A DNA stretch of 64,000 nucleotides from Polyangiaceae bacterium (GTDB taxonomy: Bacteria; Myxococcota_A; Polyangia; Polyangiales; Polyangiaceae), in NCBI GenBank assembly GCA_019637295.1, contig JAHBVX010000005.1, positions 124,001 to 188,000 of the forward strand, read 5' to 3'. The position numbers were made by a program, and so were the translations under genes. Each line of letters starts with the position of its first letter. Position 1 is the stretch's first letter. A model generated the notes under the pieces. It was given only the letters and a program-made list of their open reading frames with translations, did no database searches and was not told the origin of the DNA. Below, in pieces: positions 17,815-26,437 of the stretch.

Positions 17815-18755
17815 CAGAACCTGCCCGCGACGGCGGCGCCGCCGGGTCCGATGGAGAGGCCGAAGGCCTCGTCAGACTGCCTCTTCTTGCCAAACTCCGT
17901 GAGCCACAGCCCGGTTGTCGCCGTGAGCGCGGCGACCACGACCGTGCTGCCCAGCAGCAGGTTGGTGCGGCTTTGTTTGGAGCGACCGTCGTCGAGGCCG
18001 CCGGGGGTTGGATTCTTGTCGTACTGCTCGCGGGCGCTGTTCGTGTCGAGGCCGCTCCACACGGTTGCGCCGCCCAGCAGCGCGGTGGCGCCGACCCCGA
18101 CCCAGAACCAGGTCGGGGGTAAGGGCTTGCCCGCTGCGGGCTGCTCGGGCGCGTCCTCGGCTGGCGGCTCGTCGCCGGGGTCCTCTGGGCTGGGGGGCGG
18201 CGCCGCCGGGGGCTCGAGCACGATCCGCTCCAGGCTCCCCGCGACCACCGTCACGTTGCGCCGGACCTCCTGCTCGCCAAACCGCGCGGTGACGACGTGG
18301 TCGCCGGGATCGACGAAGGTCTCGTCCAGCTCCACCGCGACGCCGTCGATGCTCGCCGAGTCGGCGCTGGTCTCGATCGAGATGCGACCGACCTTGGGTC
18401 TGAGCTCGGCCAAGAGCGCGTTGGCGGAGGTGCGGCGCGAGTCATTGGCCGGCGCGTCCCGCAGGTAGCGCGCGCACAGGTTGGCGGCTCGCACCAGGTC
18501 GCCGGCCTTCTGGTGAGCGCGCGCGGCGTTGAACAGCGCCGCCGGGTGCGGCGCGATGGCGTTGGCCTCTTCGAACCGGGCCGCCGCGGCAGGGTACTCG
18601 TGTCGCTTGAAGGCGCGCTCGCCATCCCGGAACAGATCGGCGGCCCTCTTCTTCTCCGCTGCCGAGAGCTCCGCCGCGCTGGCTGCGCCCGGCTCCGTCA
18701 GGCTCGCCCCCGACAGCGCCGAGACCACCGTGAGCAGCAACACCGCTTTGCGCAT
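17814..18755 (-). CDS. TPR/PEGA-type exported membrane protein, partner of kinase
   Basis: 313 residues from ATG 18755 (the in-frame ATG at 18794 would add 13 Arg-rich residues ahead of a good signal peptide). Signal peptide to about residue 28 (ASA-AE), TPR-like helices about 35-120, a PEGA-like beta region (132-180, ISIETSADSASIDG), a Pro/Glu-rich linker, and two hydrophobic helices near 217-234 and 269-285. The C-terminus ends GGAAVAGRF. A second protein with the same order and a similar end lies at 55544 beside another kinase. It is inferred to be an envelope scaffold or sensor working with the coupled kinase; no enzymatic motif is present. Confidence 0.83.
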   Translation of the reverse strand: MRKAVLLLTVVSALSGASLTEPGAASAAELSAAEKKRAADLFRDGERAFKRHEYPAAAARFEEANAIAPHPAALFNAARAHQKAGDLVRAANLCARYLRDAPANDSRRTSANALLAELRPKVGRISIETSADSASIDGVAVELDETFVDPGDHVVTARFGEQEVRRNVTVVAGSLERIVLEPPAAPPPSPEDPGDEPPAEDAPEQPAAGKPLPPTWFWVGVGATALLGGATVWSGLDTNSAREQYDKNPTPGGLDDGRSKQSRTNLLLGSTVVVAALTATTGLWLTEFGKKRQSDEAFGLSIGPGGAAVAGRF

Positions 18756-18820
18756 GCGCTCTCGAGCGTACCTCGCTCGCCCGCCGCGGGCCACGACTTG
18801 CGCTCGCCGGGGGCGATGGC

Positions 18821-19978
18821 TCAGAGCGCCTGCCGGTAGAGCGCCTCGACGTCCGCCTGGGTGGCCGGGCGCGGCGTCGTCAGAATCAACGGATCGGCCA
18901 GGGCGTCCTCGGCCAGCGTGGGGATCAGCGCGTCGGAAACGCCGAGCTCGCGCAGCGGCCGGTCGGTGCCGACGTCTCGGCTCAGCGACCTGACCCGACC
19001 GAGCGCGGCCTCGACCCGAGCCTCCGTGCTCCCCCCCTCGGCGCTGCCGAGAGCGTCTGAAGCTTCGGCCAACAGCTCGGCGCAGGTCTCGCGGTGGTAG
19101 TCGAGCACCCGGGGCAGCACCGACGCTAGCGCCTGGCCGTGCGCCACGTCGAGCCGAGCCGAGAGTGGATGACCCATGGCGTGGCAGATGCCGAGACCCG
19201 AGCTCGAAAACGCCAGGCCCGCCAGGTGCGAGGCGATCAGCATCGCCTCGCGGGCGGGTCCATTCGTGCCGTCGCTCACCACGGCTCGCAGGTGAGCGGA
19301 CACCAGCGCGATCGCACGCAAGGCCAAGGCTTGTGAGGCCGGGTTTCGGCGGCTGCTGGTGAGCGCCTCGAGGGCGTGCACCAGCGCGTCCATGCCGGTC
19401 GTGGCGGTGACGATCCGAGGAACGCCTCGGGTGAGCTCCGGATCGAGCAGCACCAACGACGGCAATAGACTCGGGTGTCCGATCAGCACCTTGCGCCCCT
19501 GCGCGGGGTCGGTGACCACCGCGAAGGCGTTGGTCTCGCTGCCCGTGCCCGCGGTGGTGGCGATGGCGATGGACCGTCGCCCGGGCGCCGGCCGCCCCAC
19601 GCCGAGGCGATGGTCTGCGATCGTGCCGGCGTTGTTGCCCAACAGCGCGATGGCCTTGGCCGCGTCCAGCACCGAGCCACCCCCGAGCGCGATCACCCAG
19701 CCGTCGTGCAGCTCGCGCAGTCGCTCGGCGCCACGGTCGACGGTCTGCACCCGAGGGTTGGGCTCCACCTCGGCGAAGATCTCCAGCGCGACGCCCTCGG
19801 CCTCGAGGACGGCGGCGAGCTCGTCGACCATGCCCACGGCGGAAATCCCCGGGTCGCTGACCAACAGCGCCCGCTCGACGCCCAATGCCCGCGCGCGGCG
19901 ACCCAGTTTGTGACGACTGCCGGGCCCGAAGACCACGCGCGGCGTCGGCTGCAACTCGAAGTTCGACGCGATGTCCAC
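18821..19978 (-). CDS. Iron-containing (group III) alcohol dehydrogenase
   Basis: 385 residues, typical length. NAD(P)-binding GGGSVLDAAKA at about 98-108, TTAGTGSETNAFAV at about 140-153, and the metal site from an Asp with the His residues in GICHAMGHPLSARLDVAHGQ. These enzymes reduce or oxidise alcohols, aldehydes or related substrates with Fe2+ in the cytoplasm. The substrate cannot be read from sequence; maleylacetate reductase and lactaldehyde reductase-like members share these motifs. It is upstream of the TPR/kinase pair by 65 nt and divergent from the helicase gene. Confidence 0.9.
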   Translation of the reverse strand: MDIASNFELQPTPRVVFGPGSRHKLGRRARALGVERALLVSDPGISAVGMVDELAAVLEAEGVALEIFAEVEPNPRVQTVDRGAERLRELHDGWVIALGGGSVLDAAKAIALLGNNAGTIADHRLGVGRPAPGRRSIAIATTAGTGSETNAFAVVTDPAQGRKVLIGHPSLLPSLVLLDPELTRGVPRIVTATTGMDALVHALEALTSSRRNPASQALALRAIALVSAHLRAVVSDGTNGPAREAMLIASHLAGLAFSSSGLGICHAMGHPLSARLDVAHGQALASVLPRVLDYHRETCAELLAEASDALGSAEGGSTEARVEAALGRVRSLSRDVGTDRPLRELGVSDALIPTLAEDALADPLILTTPRPATQADVEALYRQAL

Positions 19979-20110
19979 GAGCGCGCAGTGTACATCACCG
20001 GGCCGTCAGGTCACGACGTGTTCCCGCTGGGCAGGCCCCGCCAGGCGGGACGGCCGCGCGGCGTCGGCGCGGCACTGGACCCCGCCGCCGCCCTGGTCTA
20101 TCGCGCCACG

Positions 20111-22360
20111 GTGCCCGAGCCCGGATTGAATCGCGCGCAGCGCGACGCCGTGTCGACGCTGTCGGGACCGCTTCTGGTCTTGGCCGGCGCGGGAACGGGC
20201 AAGACCCGGGTGATCACCCATCGCATCGCGGAGCTGATCCGGCACCGCACCCGCGCGGATCGCATCTTGGCCATGACCTTCACCAACAAGGCGGCCAAAG
20301 AGATGCGTGAGCGGGCCATCGCCCTGCTCGGTCGCCGTCGCAAGCGGGGCCAGCCCAGCCCAGAGATTTCCACCTTTCACTCCCTGTGTGTCCGGGTCTT
20401 GCGGCGTCACGCCACCGCCCTCGGCTACCCTCGCGAGTTCACCATCTATGACCGCAGTGACCAGGAGACGCTGGCGCGGCAGGCGCTGCGCGACGTGCGC
20501 GTCGGCCACCAGTCGCTCAAACCGTCGGAGCTCATCTTCATCGTCTCCGGCTGGAAGAGCCAAGGCGTGCGCGCGGACTCGGCCCTCGACGTCGCCACGA
20601 GCGACAAAGAGCAACTCGCAGCCCTCGCCTATGGCAAGTATCAGAGCGCGCTGTTCGCCTGTGGTGCCTTGGATTTCGACGACCTGCTCTTGAAGGTGGA
20701 GGAGCTGTTCACCACCCAGCCCGAGGTGCGCTTCGCCGAGGCGACGCGCTTCGACCACATCCTGATCGACGAGTATCAGGACACCAACGGCCTGCAGTAC
20801 CGAATCGTTCGCGCGCTGGCGGAGCGCCATCGCAACCTGTGCGTGGTCGGTGACGACGACCAGTCCATCTACGGCTGGCGCGGCGCCGAGGTCAGCCACA
20901 TCTTGAACTTCCAACGCGACTGGCCCGAGGCCAAGGTCGTACGGCTCGAGGAGAACTATCGCTCGCGGGCGCCCATCCTCGAGCTCGCCAATCGGCTCAT
21001 CGCCCACAACACCGAGCGGCACCCCAAGGTGTTGGTCCCCTGTCGCGGCGCGGGCCCCGCGCCGCGTTTCGTGGGCTTCGAGGACGAGAGCGAAGAGTCG
21101 GCGGGCGTGGTGCGAGAGATCGCCTGGCGAGTCTCGCCCGACAATCCCGAGCGCGTCCCGGCCAGTGACGTGGCGATCTTGTTCCGAACCAACGAGCAGC
21201 CCCGTCCCTTCGAGCTCGAGTTGCGGCGCGCGAAGGTGCCCTACGTGCTGATCGGTGGACAGTCCTTCTACGACCGCAAGGAGGTCCGCGACATCCTGGC
21301 CTACCTGCGGGTGCTGGCCAACCCGGCGGACGAGGTGTCGCTACTGCGGATCATCAACACGCCCTCGCGCGGCATCGGCACCAGCTCGATCGAGACCTTG
21401 CTCTCGGTGGCGGTGAAGGCGGGCGCGTCACTGTGGCACGCGCTGCCCGAGGCCCTCGCGAGTGGTCTGCTGCCGGCTCACGTCGGCGCGCGCGTCACCG
21501 CGTTTCGCGCCCTGATCGAGCGACACCGCGCCGCCCTCGGGCAGGGCTCGTTGGCCGCGGGCGTGAGGGCGTTGATCGAGGAGGTCGGCTATCGCGACGA
21601 GGTGGAGCGTGTGTACAAGAGCGGCGGTGAGGTCGAGGCGCGCTGGGCCAGCGTGGAGGACGCCGTCAACGCCGTCGCCCAGTACGAGCAGCGAGACGCC
21701 TCGCCCTCACTGCTCGGCTTCCTGGAGGAGACGTCCTTGTCGGGCCGCGAGGACGACCGCGACGACAAGGACCGTCGCGAGCTGCGCTCGGTTACGCTCA
21801 TGACGCTGCACAGCGCGAAAGGTTTGGAGTTTCCTCACGTGTACCTGGTGGGCATGGAGGAGGGCCTGCTTCCGCACAAACGCTCGGTCGCCGACGGCGG
21901 ACACACCATCGCGGAGGAGCGCCGGCTGGCCTACGTCGGCGTCACCCGCGCGCAGGAGACGCTCACGCTGAGCACCTGCAAGGCGCGCATGAAGTGGGGC
22001 AAGCTCAGGCCCCAGATCCCCAGCCGCTTCCTGGCGGAGATGCGCGGGGAGACCGAGCGGGCCGCGCGCTTGGCGGAGGCCGCGGCGCAGGCGATCCGGC
22101 GCGAGCAGCAGCTCGCGGAGCGAGCAGCGCCCGCTGGCAGGTCCAAGCGAAGCACGCGGGGCGACCGCCCCGCGCCGGCGCGTGCCCGGCAGCCCTCGGC
22201 TCCAGCCGAGCCCGCCGCCGAGGCCGTGCTCGCGCCGCGCCCGCCGCAGCGCGACGCCAAGGCCCACCCACCGGTGCGCCCCGCTGCCCCCGAAGAGGAC
22301 GACTTCGGTCCCGAGGCGGCGCTGGCTGCGGTCGAGGCACTCCTGGGTTTCAACCGCTGA
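20111..22360 (+). CDS. UvrD/PcrA/Rep-type superfamily 1 DNA helicase
   Basis: About 749 residues, 3'-5' ATP-dependent helicase for repair or replication restart. Motif I AGAGTGKTR (Lys31), motif Ia AMTFTNKAAKEM, motif II DEYQD, motif III GDDDQSIYGWRGA, motif IV LEENYRS, motif V LMTLHSAKGLEF and motif VI YVGVTRAQ are all present. The C-terminal 100 residues are Arg/Ala/Pro-rich and disordered, unlike the folded Tudor-like tail of Bacillus PcrA. The open frame extends far upstream, but that part overlaps the dehydrogenase gene, and GTG 20111 gives the usual short N-terminus (PEPGLNRAQRDAV). Which of UvrD, PcrA or Rep it matches best is not decided. Confidence 0.93.
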   Translation: MPEPGLNRAQRDAVSTLSGPLLVLAGAGTGKTRVITHRIAELIRHRTRADRILAMTFTNKAAKEMRERAIALLGRRRKRGQPSPEISTFHSLCVRVLRRHATALGYPREFTIYDRSDQETLARQALRDVRVGHQSLKPSELIFIVSGWKSQGVRADSALDVATSDKEQLAALAYGKYQSALFACGALDFDDLLLKVEELFTTQPEVRFAEATRFDHILIDEYQDTNGLQYRIVRALAERHRNLCVVGDDDQSIYGWRGAEVSHILNFQRDWPEAKVVRLEENYRSRAPILELANRLIAHNTERHPKVLVPCRGAGPAPRFVGFEDESEESAGVVREIAWRVSPDNPERVPASDVAILFRTNEQPRPFELELRRAKVPYVLIGGQSFYDRKEVRDILAYLRVLANPADEVSLLRIINTPSRGIGTSSIETLLSVAVKAGASLWHALPEALASGLLPAHVGARVTAFRALIERHRAALGQGSLAAGVRALIEEVGYRDEVERVYKSGGEVEARWASVEDAVNAVAQYEQRDASPSLLGFLEETSLSGREDDRDDKDRRELRSVTLMTLHSAKGLEFPHVYLVGMEEGLLPHKRSVADGGHTIAEERRLAYVGVTRAQETLTLSTCKARMKWGKLRPQIPSRFLAEMRGETERAARLAEAAAQAIRREQQLAERAAPAGRSKRSTRGDRPAPARARQPSAPAEPAAEAVLAPRPPQRDAKAHPPVRPAAPEEDDFGPEAALAAVEALLGFNR

Positions 22361-22424
22361 GGCGTTCAACGCCTTGCGCCCCGCGGCGATCCCCCGCATG
22401 AGTTGCAGGTCGAGAGGATTCAGC

Positions 22425-23087
22425 ATGGCAATCACGGTCGTCACGGGAGCCAACCGGGGCATCGGCCTCGAGCTCGTTCGCCAGCTCGCGGCCCGAGGCG
22501 CGAGCGTCGTCGCCGTCTGTCGCACGCCCTCCCCCGAGCTCGAGGCGCTCGGGGTGCGGATCGTCGGCGGCATCGACGTGAGCGACGTCGCCGGCATTTC
22601 GCGCTGCGCCGAGCAGCTCGCCGGCGAGCGCCTGGACGTGCTCATCCACAACGCCGGGGTGCTGCGCTGGGACGACCTGTCGACCGCCAGCGCCGAGGCG
22701 TTGGTCGAGCAGTTTCGCGTCAACGCGCTCGGGCCGGTGTTGCTCACCCAGGCCCTCGCGGGCAGCCTCGTGCAGGGCAGCAAGGTCGCGCTCATCACCA
22801 GCCGAATGGGCTCGATCTCCGACAATACCTCGGGCGCGATGTACGGCTACCGCATGAGCAAGGCGGCGCTGAACGCCGCCGGCATGAGCCTGGCGCGCGA
22901 TCTCGCCGGCCGTGGGGTCGCAGTAATACTCCTGCATCCGGGCCATGTGCGCACGGAGATGACCCGAAACACCGGCATGGTCGACCCGAGCGAGTCCGCC
23001 GCGGGGCTGCTCGCGCGCATCGACGAGCTCACCCTCGAGCGGAGCGGGGAGTTTCGGCACATGAACGGCGAGCTCCTGCCCTGGTAG
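22425..23087 (+). CDS. Short-chain dehydrogenase/reductase
   Basis: 220 residues, classical SDR. Cofactor motif TGANRGIG at 7-14, structural NAG in HNAGVLRWD, catalytic Ser in LITSRMGS and YxxxK in YRMSKAALN. The Arg in VCRTPSP after the second strand is compatible with NADP(H). Start ATG 22425 has a modest GAGAGGA upstream and gives the usual N-terminus AITVVTGA. The protein resembles the carbonyl-reductase/sniffer-like group (short, monomer-type), but the substrate is unknown. It is 64 nt after the helicase and could share its transcript. Confidence 0.9.
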   Translation: MAITVVTGANRGIGLELVRQLAARGASVVAVCRTPSPELEALGVRIVGGIDVSDVAGISRCAEQLAGERLDVLIHNAGVLRWDDLSTASAEALVEQFRVNALGPVLLTQALAGSLVQGSKVALITSRMGSISDNTSGAMYGYRMSKAALNAAGMSLARDLAGRGVAVILLHPGHVRTEMTRNTGMVDPSESAAGLLARIDELTLERSGEFRHMNGELLPW

Positions 23088-23127
23088 TCGGTAGTCCCCA
23101 GGCCGGAGAGGATGCTACACTCGGGGT

Positions 23128-24012
23128 GTGGACCGGCAGCGCTTCACTCGAGCCGCCGCGCTGGGGCTGCTCATCGCCTGGACGGCGCTGGCGTGTTCGG
23201 CGGAGAGTCCGGAGGCCGGCGTCGTGTCGGGCTCGGGCGCGAACGTCGGCAGCGGCGGCCTGGGCGTCGCGGGCGAGCTGGGCGGCGGTGGTCTGAGCCT
23301 GGCCGGAGCGCCGCCCGTCTCGCTCGGCGGCAGCGGCGGCGCTGTAGCCGGCGCGGGCGGCCAGAGCGGCAGCCCTCCGGCGGGCGGTGACGCGGGAGCC
23401 GCCGGCACGGGGACGGGTGGACAGTCGGGTGCTGGCACCGGCGGCGCTGGGTCGGGAGGCGCGCCCGCTGGCGGCAGCGGCGGTACGGGCGGAGTGGGCG
23501 TGGGCGGCGCTGGGACCGGCGGCGCGCCGCCGGTCGGCTGTGAGCCTCCGCTGGCCAACTGCGACGCCAACCCCGACTGCGAGGTCAACCACGCGCAGCT
23601 CACCAATGCATGCGGTTCGCCCACCTCGGTGGGCAGCGCCTGTGGCGATACGGCTTGCGGCTTCTGGTGCGACTGGTCCTCCTGGTCGACGTTCAAGGCC
23701 TACACGGGCACTCGCAGCCACTGGTTCCGTGCTCGTGCGCTCGAGTGCTCGTCGTGCTGCGCCAACGTGCAGGCGCGGGTGATCCTCGACGTTCCCGCTG
23801 CCGTCAACTACGACCTGTACATCTACAGCTCCTGCTCGAACCTGGTCGCTTCCTCCAAGAAGGCCGCGGGTGAAGCGGAGAGTCTCACCGTGTACGCCTA
23901 TGACAACTGCGGCGCCACCGCAGACAGCTTCGACTACTGGGTCGAGGTCCGCTGGGTGAGCGGGTCGTCGTGCTCGCCGTGGACCATCTACTTTCGGCAG
24001 TCGAGCTGCTGA
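23128..24012 (+). CDS. Gly-rich-linker lipoprotein with Cys-rich C-terminal domain
   Basis: 294 residues from GTG 23128. Signal peptide with Arg-rich n-region and lipobox TALAC (Cys23). Residues about 35-135 are a Gly/Ala/Ser linker. The C-terminal 160 residues contain about 18 Cys and a beta-rich segment (ARVILDVPAAVNYDLYIY) resembling bacterial pre-peptidase C-terminal or related carbohydrate-binding beta-sandwiches. It is probably displayed on the cell surface. No catalytic motif was seen. Similar linkers appear in the lipoproteins at 59932 and 60803 and the metzincin at 4156. Confidence 0.82.
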   Translation: MDRQRFTRAAALGLLIAWTALACSAESPEAGVVSGSGANVGSGGLGVAGELGGGGLSLAGAPPVSLGGSGGAVAGAGGQSGSPPAGGDAGAAGTGTGGQSGAGTGGAGSGGAPAGGSGGTGGVGVGGAGTGGAPPVGCEPPLANCDANPDCEVNHAQLTNACGSPTSVGSACGDTACGFWCDWSSWSTFKAYTGTRSHWFRARALECSSCCANVQARVILDVPAAVNYDLYIYSSCSNLVASSKKAAGEAESLTVYAYDNCGATADSFDYWVEVRWVSGSSCSPWTIYFRQSSC

Positions 24013-24033
24013 AGCGGCAGGCGCGCCTCGAGC

Positions 24034-24549
24034 TCAGAGGTGATCGAGCTCGCGATCGATCTCGTCGTCGTAGCGATCTCGCTCACCGCCAGCCACCCGA
24101 CCTCGCTGTGCGAGCTCGTCGCGACGGCGGCGGCGCCAGCGCGCCAGCATCCACGCGGCTCCAACGCCGGCGGCGCCGAACCCCAGCGCTAGCGCCGTCG
24201 CGAAGCCGGCTATCGGGTTGCCTGTCGGCACGGCGCGGATCCGCTCGCCGTAGCGCACGACCATGTCTGCCTCGATGGCCTCCACCGTCTCGCCGGCGCG
24301 CAGCCGCGTGCGGATCTCGCGGCGCAGCGAGGTGGATAGCTCCGAGCCGTGGATGTCCAGCGTCTGGTTCCAACAACAGGGCGCGAGCAGGCGACCCTCG
24401 AGCACCGACGCTCCCTCCAGGTAGCCGCCGAGATCCGTCTCCGTGGCGGGAGCGGCCTCGTGGGCGCCCTCCGCCGCGGAGGGCGCGGCCCGTAGCGCCA
24501 GGGCCGCGCTCAGGGCGACGGCGAGACCGAGCGAGTGAGCACGGAGCAT
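24034..24549 (-). CDS. ccmH: CcmH/CycL-type cytochrome c maturation protein
   Basis: 171 residues from ATG 24549 (an in-frame GTG 36 nt earlier gives a poorer signal peptide). Signal peptide to about residue 26, periplasmic CcmH domain with the motif LLAPCCWNQTLDIHGSE, and a C-terminal TM helix (about 113-136) with a basic cytoplasmic tail. CcmH keeps apocytochrome c thiols reduced for haem ligation. Classical members have LRCxxCQNQ; here adjacent Cys58-Cys59 replace CxxC. No other ccm genes are in the window, so partners must be elsewhere. It converges with the lipoprotein gene. Confidence 0.85.
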   Translation of the reverse strand: MLRAHSLGLAVALSAALALRAAPSAAEGAHEAAPATETDLGGYLEGASVLEGRLLAPCCWNQTLDIHGSELSTSLRREIRTRLRAGETVEAIEADMVVRYGERIRAVPTGNPIAGFATALALGFGAAGVGAAWMLARWRRRRRDELAQRGRVAGGERDRYDDEIDRELDHL

Positions 24550-24677
24550 GGGGTACTCATAGCGCAGTCCCTGCGCGGAGACCAAAGCGTAACCCTCCGC
24601 AGCAACGGTAGCCGCAGGCTCGGGACTATAGCTAGCGATTTCAGTGCCTTGCCGAACTGCGTCCGGTCAGAGACGGC

Positions 24678-24706
24678 TTGACGCCCTGCTCACTGGCTAC
24701 TAACTG
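24678..24706 (+). promoter_or_regulatory. Candidate promoter of the menaquinone operon
   Basis: TTGACG (24678-24683) followed after 17 nt by TAACTG (24701-24706) in an AT-richer patch just before the DAHP synthase gene. The -35 is good and the -10 poor. TTCAA/TTGAA (24708-24712 and 24718-24722) forms a small inverted repeat just downstream that could be an operator. This is the only long untranslated gap ahead of the eight-gene operon. Confidence 0.35.
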
Positions 24707-24737
24707 TTCAATAGTTTTTGAAAGGACTGTCTATCCG

Positions 24738-25721
24738 ATGATCGTCGTCCTGCGTCCCGAGGCGGAGCCCGCCGGGGTAGAGCGTGCCCTCGTCGAGCGA
24801 GGTTTGTGGGTCCGGCGGCTGCGCGGCGCATCGCAGACGCAGCTCGAAGTGGCGCCCCACTCGGCCGCCGTCGACCCCCGGGAGATCGCGAGCATCGCGG
24901 GGGTCGCGGACGTGCTCAGCGTCGAGCTGGGGCTGCCGCGCGTCACGGGCCTGCCTGCGCGGTTGACGCTGCGCGGCCAGGCCATCGCACGAGGTCAGGC
25001 GCCGTGGGTCATCGCCGGTCCCTGCTCCGTCGAGTCCGAGGCGCACATCCATCGCCTCGCCGAGTGGCTCGCGGGTCGCGGCGTGCGCTGGCTCCGTGGG
25101 GGGGCGTTCAAGCCGCGCACGAGTCCCTACGCCTTCGCCGGTCACGGCACGGAGGCGCTCGCCTGGCTGGCCGACGCGGGTCGTGCGCATGGGCTCGGGA
25201 TCGTGACCGAGGCGATGAGCCCCGAGCAGGCGGAGCTGGTCGCGGCACACGCGGACGTGCTCCAGATCGGCTCGCGCAACATGCAAAACTTCCCGCTCTT
25301 ACGCGCCGCAGGCGCCACGCGCAAGCCCGTCCTGCTCAAGCGCGGACTGGCGTCGACGGTGGAGGAGTGGCTGCTCGCCGCCGAGCACTGCTTGGCGCAC
25401 GGCGCCGAGGCGGTGGTGTTCTGCGAGCGCGGGATCCGAAGCTTCGATCCGTCCACGCGCAACCTCGTCGATCTCGGCGCGGTCGCGCTGCTGGCGCACG
25501 TTCACGAGTTGGTCGTGGTCGTCGACCCTTCGCATGGTGCGGGGCGCCGGGATCTGATCGCGCCGCTGTCCCGCGCCGCGCTGGCCGCGGGGGCCGCAGG
25601 CGTGATGCTCGAGGTCCACGATGCGCCCGGCCACGCCTTGTCCGATGGCTCGCAAGCGCTCCCGCCGTCGCTCGCCGCGCCGCTGCTGCTCGAGTTGCTC
25701 GGACCCGAGGCGGCAGCGTGA
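24738..25721 (+). CDS. aroF: 3-deoxy-D-arabino-heptulosonate 7-phosphate synthase, type I-beta
   Basis: 327-residue enzyme condensing phosphoenolpyruvate and erythrose 4-phosphate, first step of the shikimate pathway. An N-terminal ferredoxin-like regulatory domain (1-75, MIVVLRP...) as in Thermotoga DAHP synthase is followed by the KDO8PS/DAHPS barrel: VIAGPCSVES, LRGGAFKPRTSPYAFAG, VLLKRG, VFCERGIRSFD and VVVDPSHGAGRR. The N-terminal domain commonly mediates feedback by an aromatic amino acid. ATG 24738 begins at the conserved N-terminus. It is the first gene of the menaquinone operon, feeding chorismate supply; its stop overlaps menG by 4 nt. Confidence 0.92.
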   Translation: MIVVLRPEAEPAGVERALVERGLWVRRLRGASQTQLEVAPHSAAVDPREIASIAGVADVLSVELGLPRVTGLPARLTLRGQAIARGQAPWVIAGPCSVESEAHIHRLAEWLAGRGVRWLRGGAFKPRTSPYAFAGHGTEALAWLADAGRAHGLGIVTEAMSPEQAELVAAHADVLQIGSRNMQNFPLLRAAGATRKPVLLKRGLASTVEEWLLAAEHCLAHGAEAVVFCERGIRSFDPSTRNLVDLGAVALLAHVHELVVVVDPSHGAGRRDLIAPLSRAALAAGAAGVMLEVHDAPGHALSDGSQALPPSLAAPLLLELLGPEAAA

Positions 25722-26437
25722 GCCGCGAGCAGATCACGCGCCCCGGCTCGGGCCAGATGTTCGATGCCATCGCGCATCGCTACGATCTGCTCAATCGCCT
25801 GATGTCTCTCGGCATCGACCAGCTCTGGCGGCGAAGAACCGTCGCCGCCCTCGAGCTACCGGAGAAGGCTCGCGTGCTCGACTTGGCGACGGGCACAGCG
25901 GATCTGGCGCTGCAGATCGCGTCCGCTCACCCGGATTGCACGGTGGTCGGCCTCGACCCGTCCCGCGAGATGCTCGCCATCGGCAGACGGAAGATCGCCG
26001 CACAGGGGCTCGGCGCGCGCATCGAGCTGGTCGAGGGTGACGCGCAGGCCCTGCCCTTCGCTCCCGCGAGCTTCGATGGCATCACCATCGCGTTCGGTAT
26101 TCGCAACGTGCCGGATCGAGCCGCGGCGCTCCAGGAGATGGCGCGGGTGGTCCGGCCCGGGGGTCGCGTGTGCGTGCTCGAGCTCACCGAACCCCGAAGC
26201 GGTCTGTTGGCTCCCCTGGCTCGGTTTCACGTCCACGTGGTGGTGCCTCGCCTCGGCGCGGCGTTGTCGGGCAGCCGTGAGTACCGCTACTTGCAGCAGT
26301 CCATCGCTGCCTTCCCCGCCCCCGACGAGTTCGACGAACTGTGTCGCGCCGCCGCGCTCGACCCCGTGAGTCGGCAGCGCTTCGCCTTGGGCGCGTGCCA
26401 CCTGTTCGTCTCGCGCTCTGCCCCCGAGGCGTCGTGA
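25718..26437 (+). CDS. menG: Demethylmenaquinone methyltransferase
   Basis: 239-residue SAM-dependent methyltransferase of the UbiE/MenG family, last step of menaquinone synthesis. FDAIAHRYDLLNRLMSLGIDQLWRRR is diagnostic at the N-terminus, motif I is VLDLATGTADLAL, and FGIRNVPDRAAALQEMARVVRPGG closes the core. Because the operon carries only menaquinone genes, menG is a better name than ubiE. GTG 25718 overlaps the preceding stop by 4 nt. Confidence 0.93.
   Translation: MSREQITRPGSGQMFDAIAHRYDLLNRLMSLGIDQLWRRRTVAALELPEKARVLDLATGTADLALQIASAHPDCTVVGLDPSREMLAIGRRKIAAQGLGARIELVEGDAQALPFAPASFDGITIAFGIRNVPDRAAALQEMARVVRPGGRVCVLELTEPRSGLLAPLARFHVHVVVPRLGAALSGSREYRYLQQSIAAFPAPDEFDELCRAAALDPVSRQRFALGACHLFVSRSAPEAS

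Noticed and set aside
19475-20110. Upstream extension of the helicase
   Set aside because: Antisense to the alcohol dehydrogenase and lacks helicase motifs.
23220-23530. Repetitive GGC-rich tract as a possible DNA repeat array
   Set aside because: It encodes the Gly/Ala/Ser linker of a lipoprotein; units are irregular, with no spacer structure.
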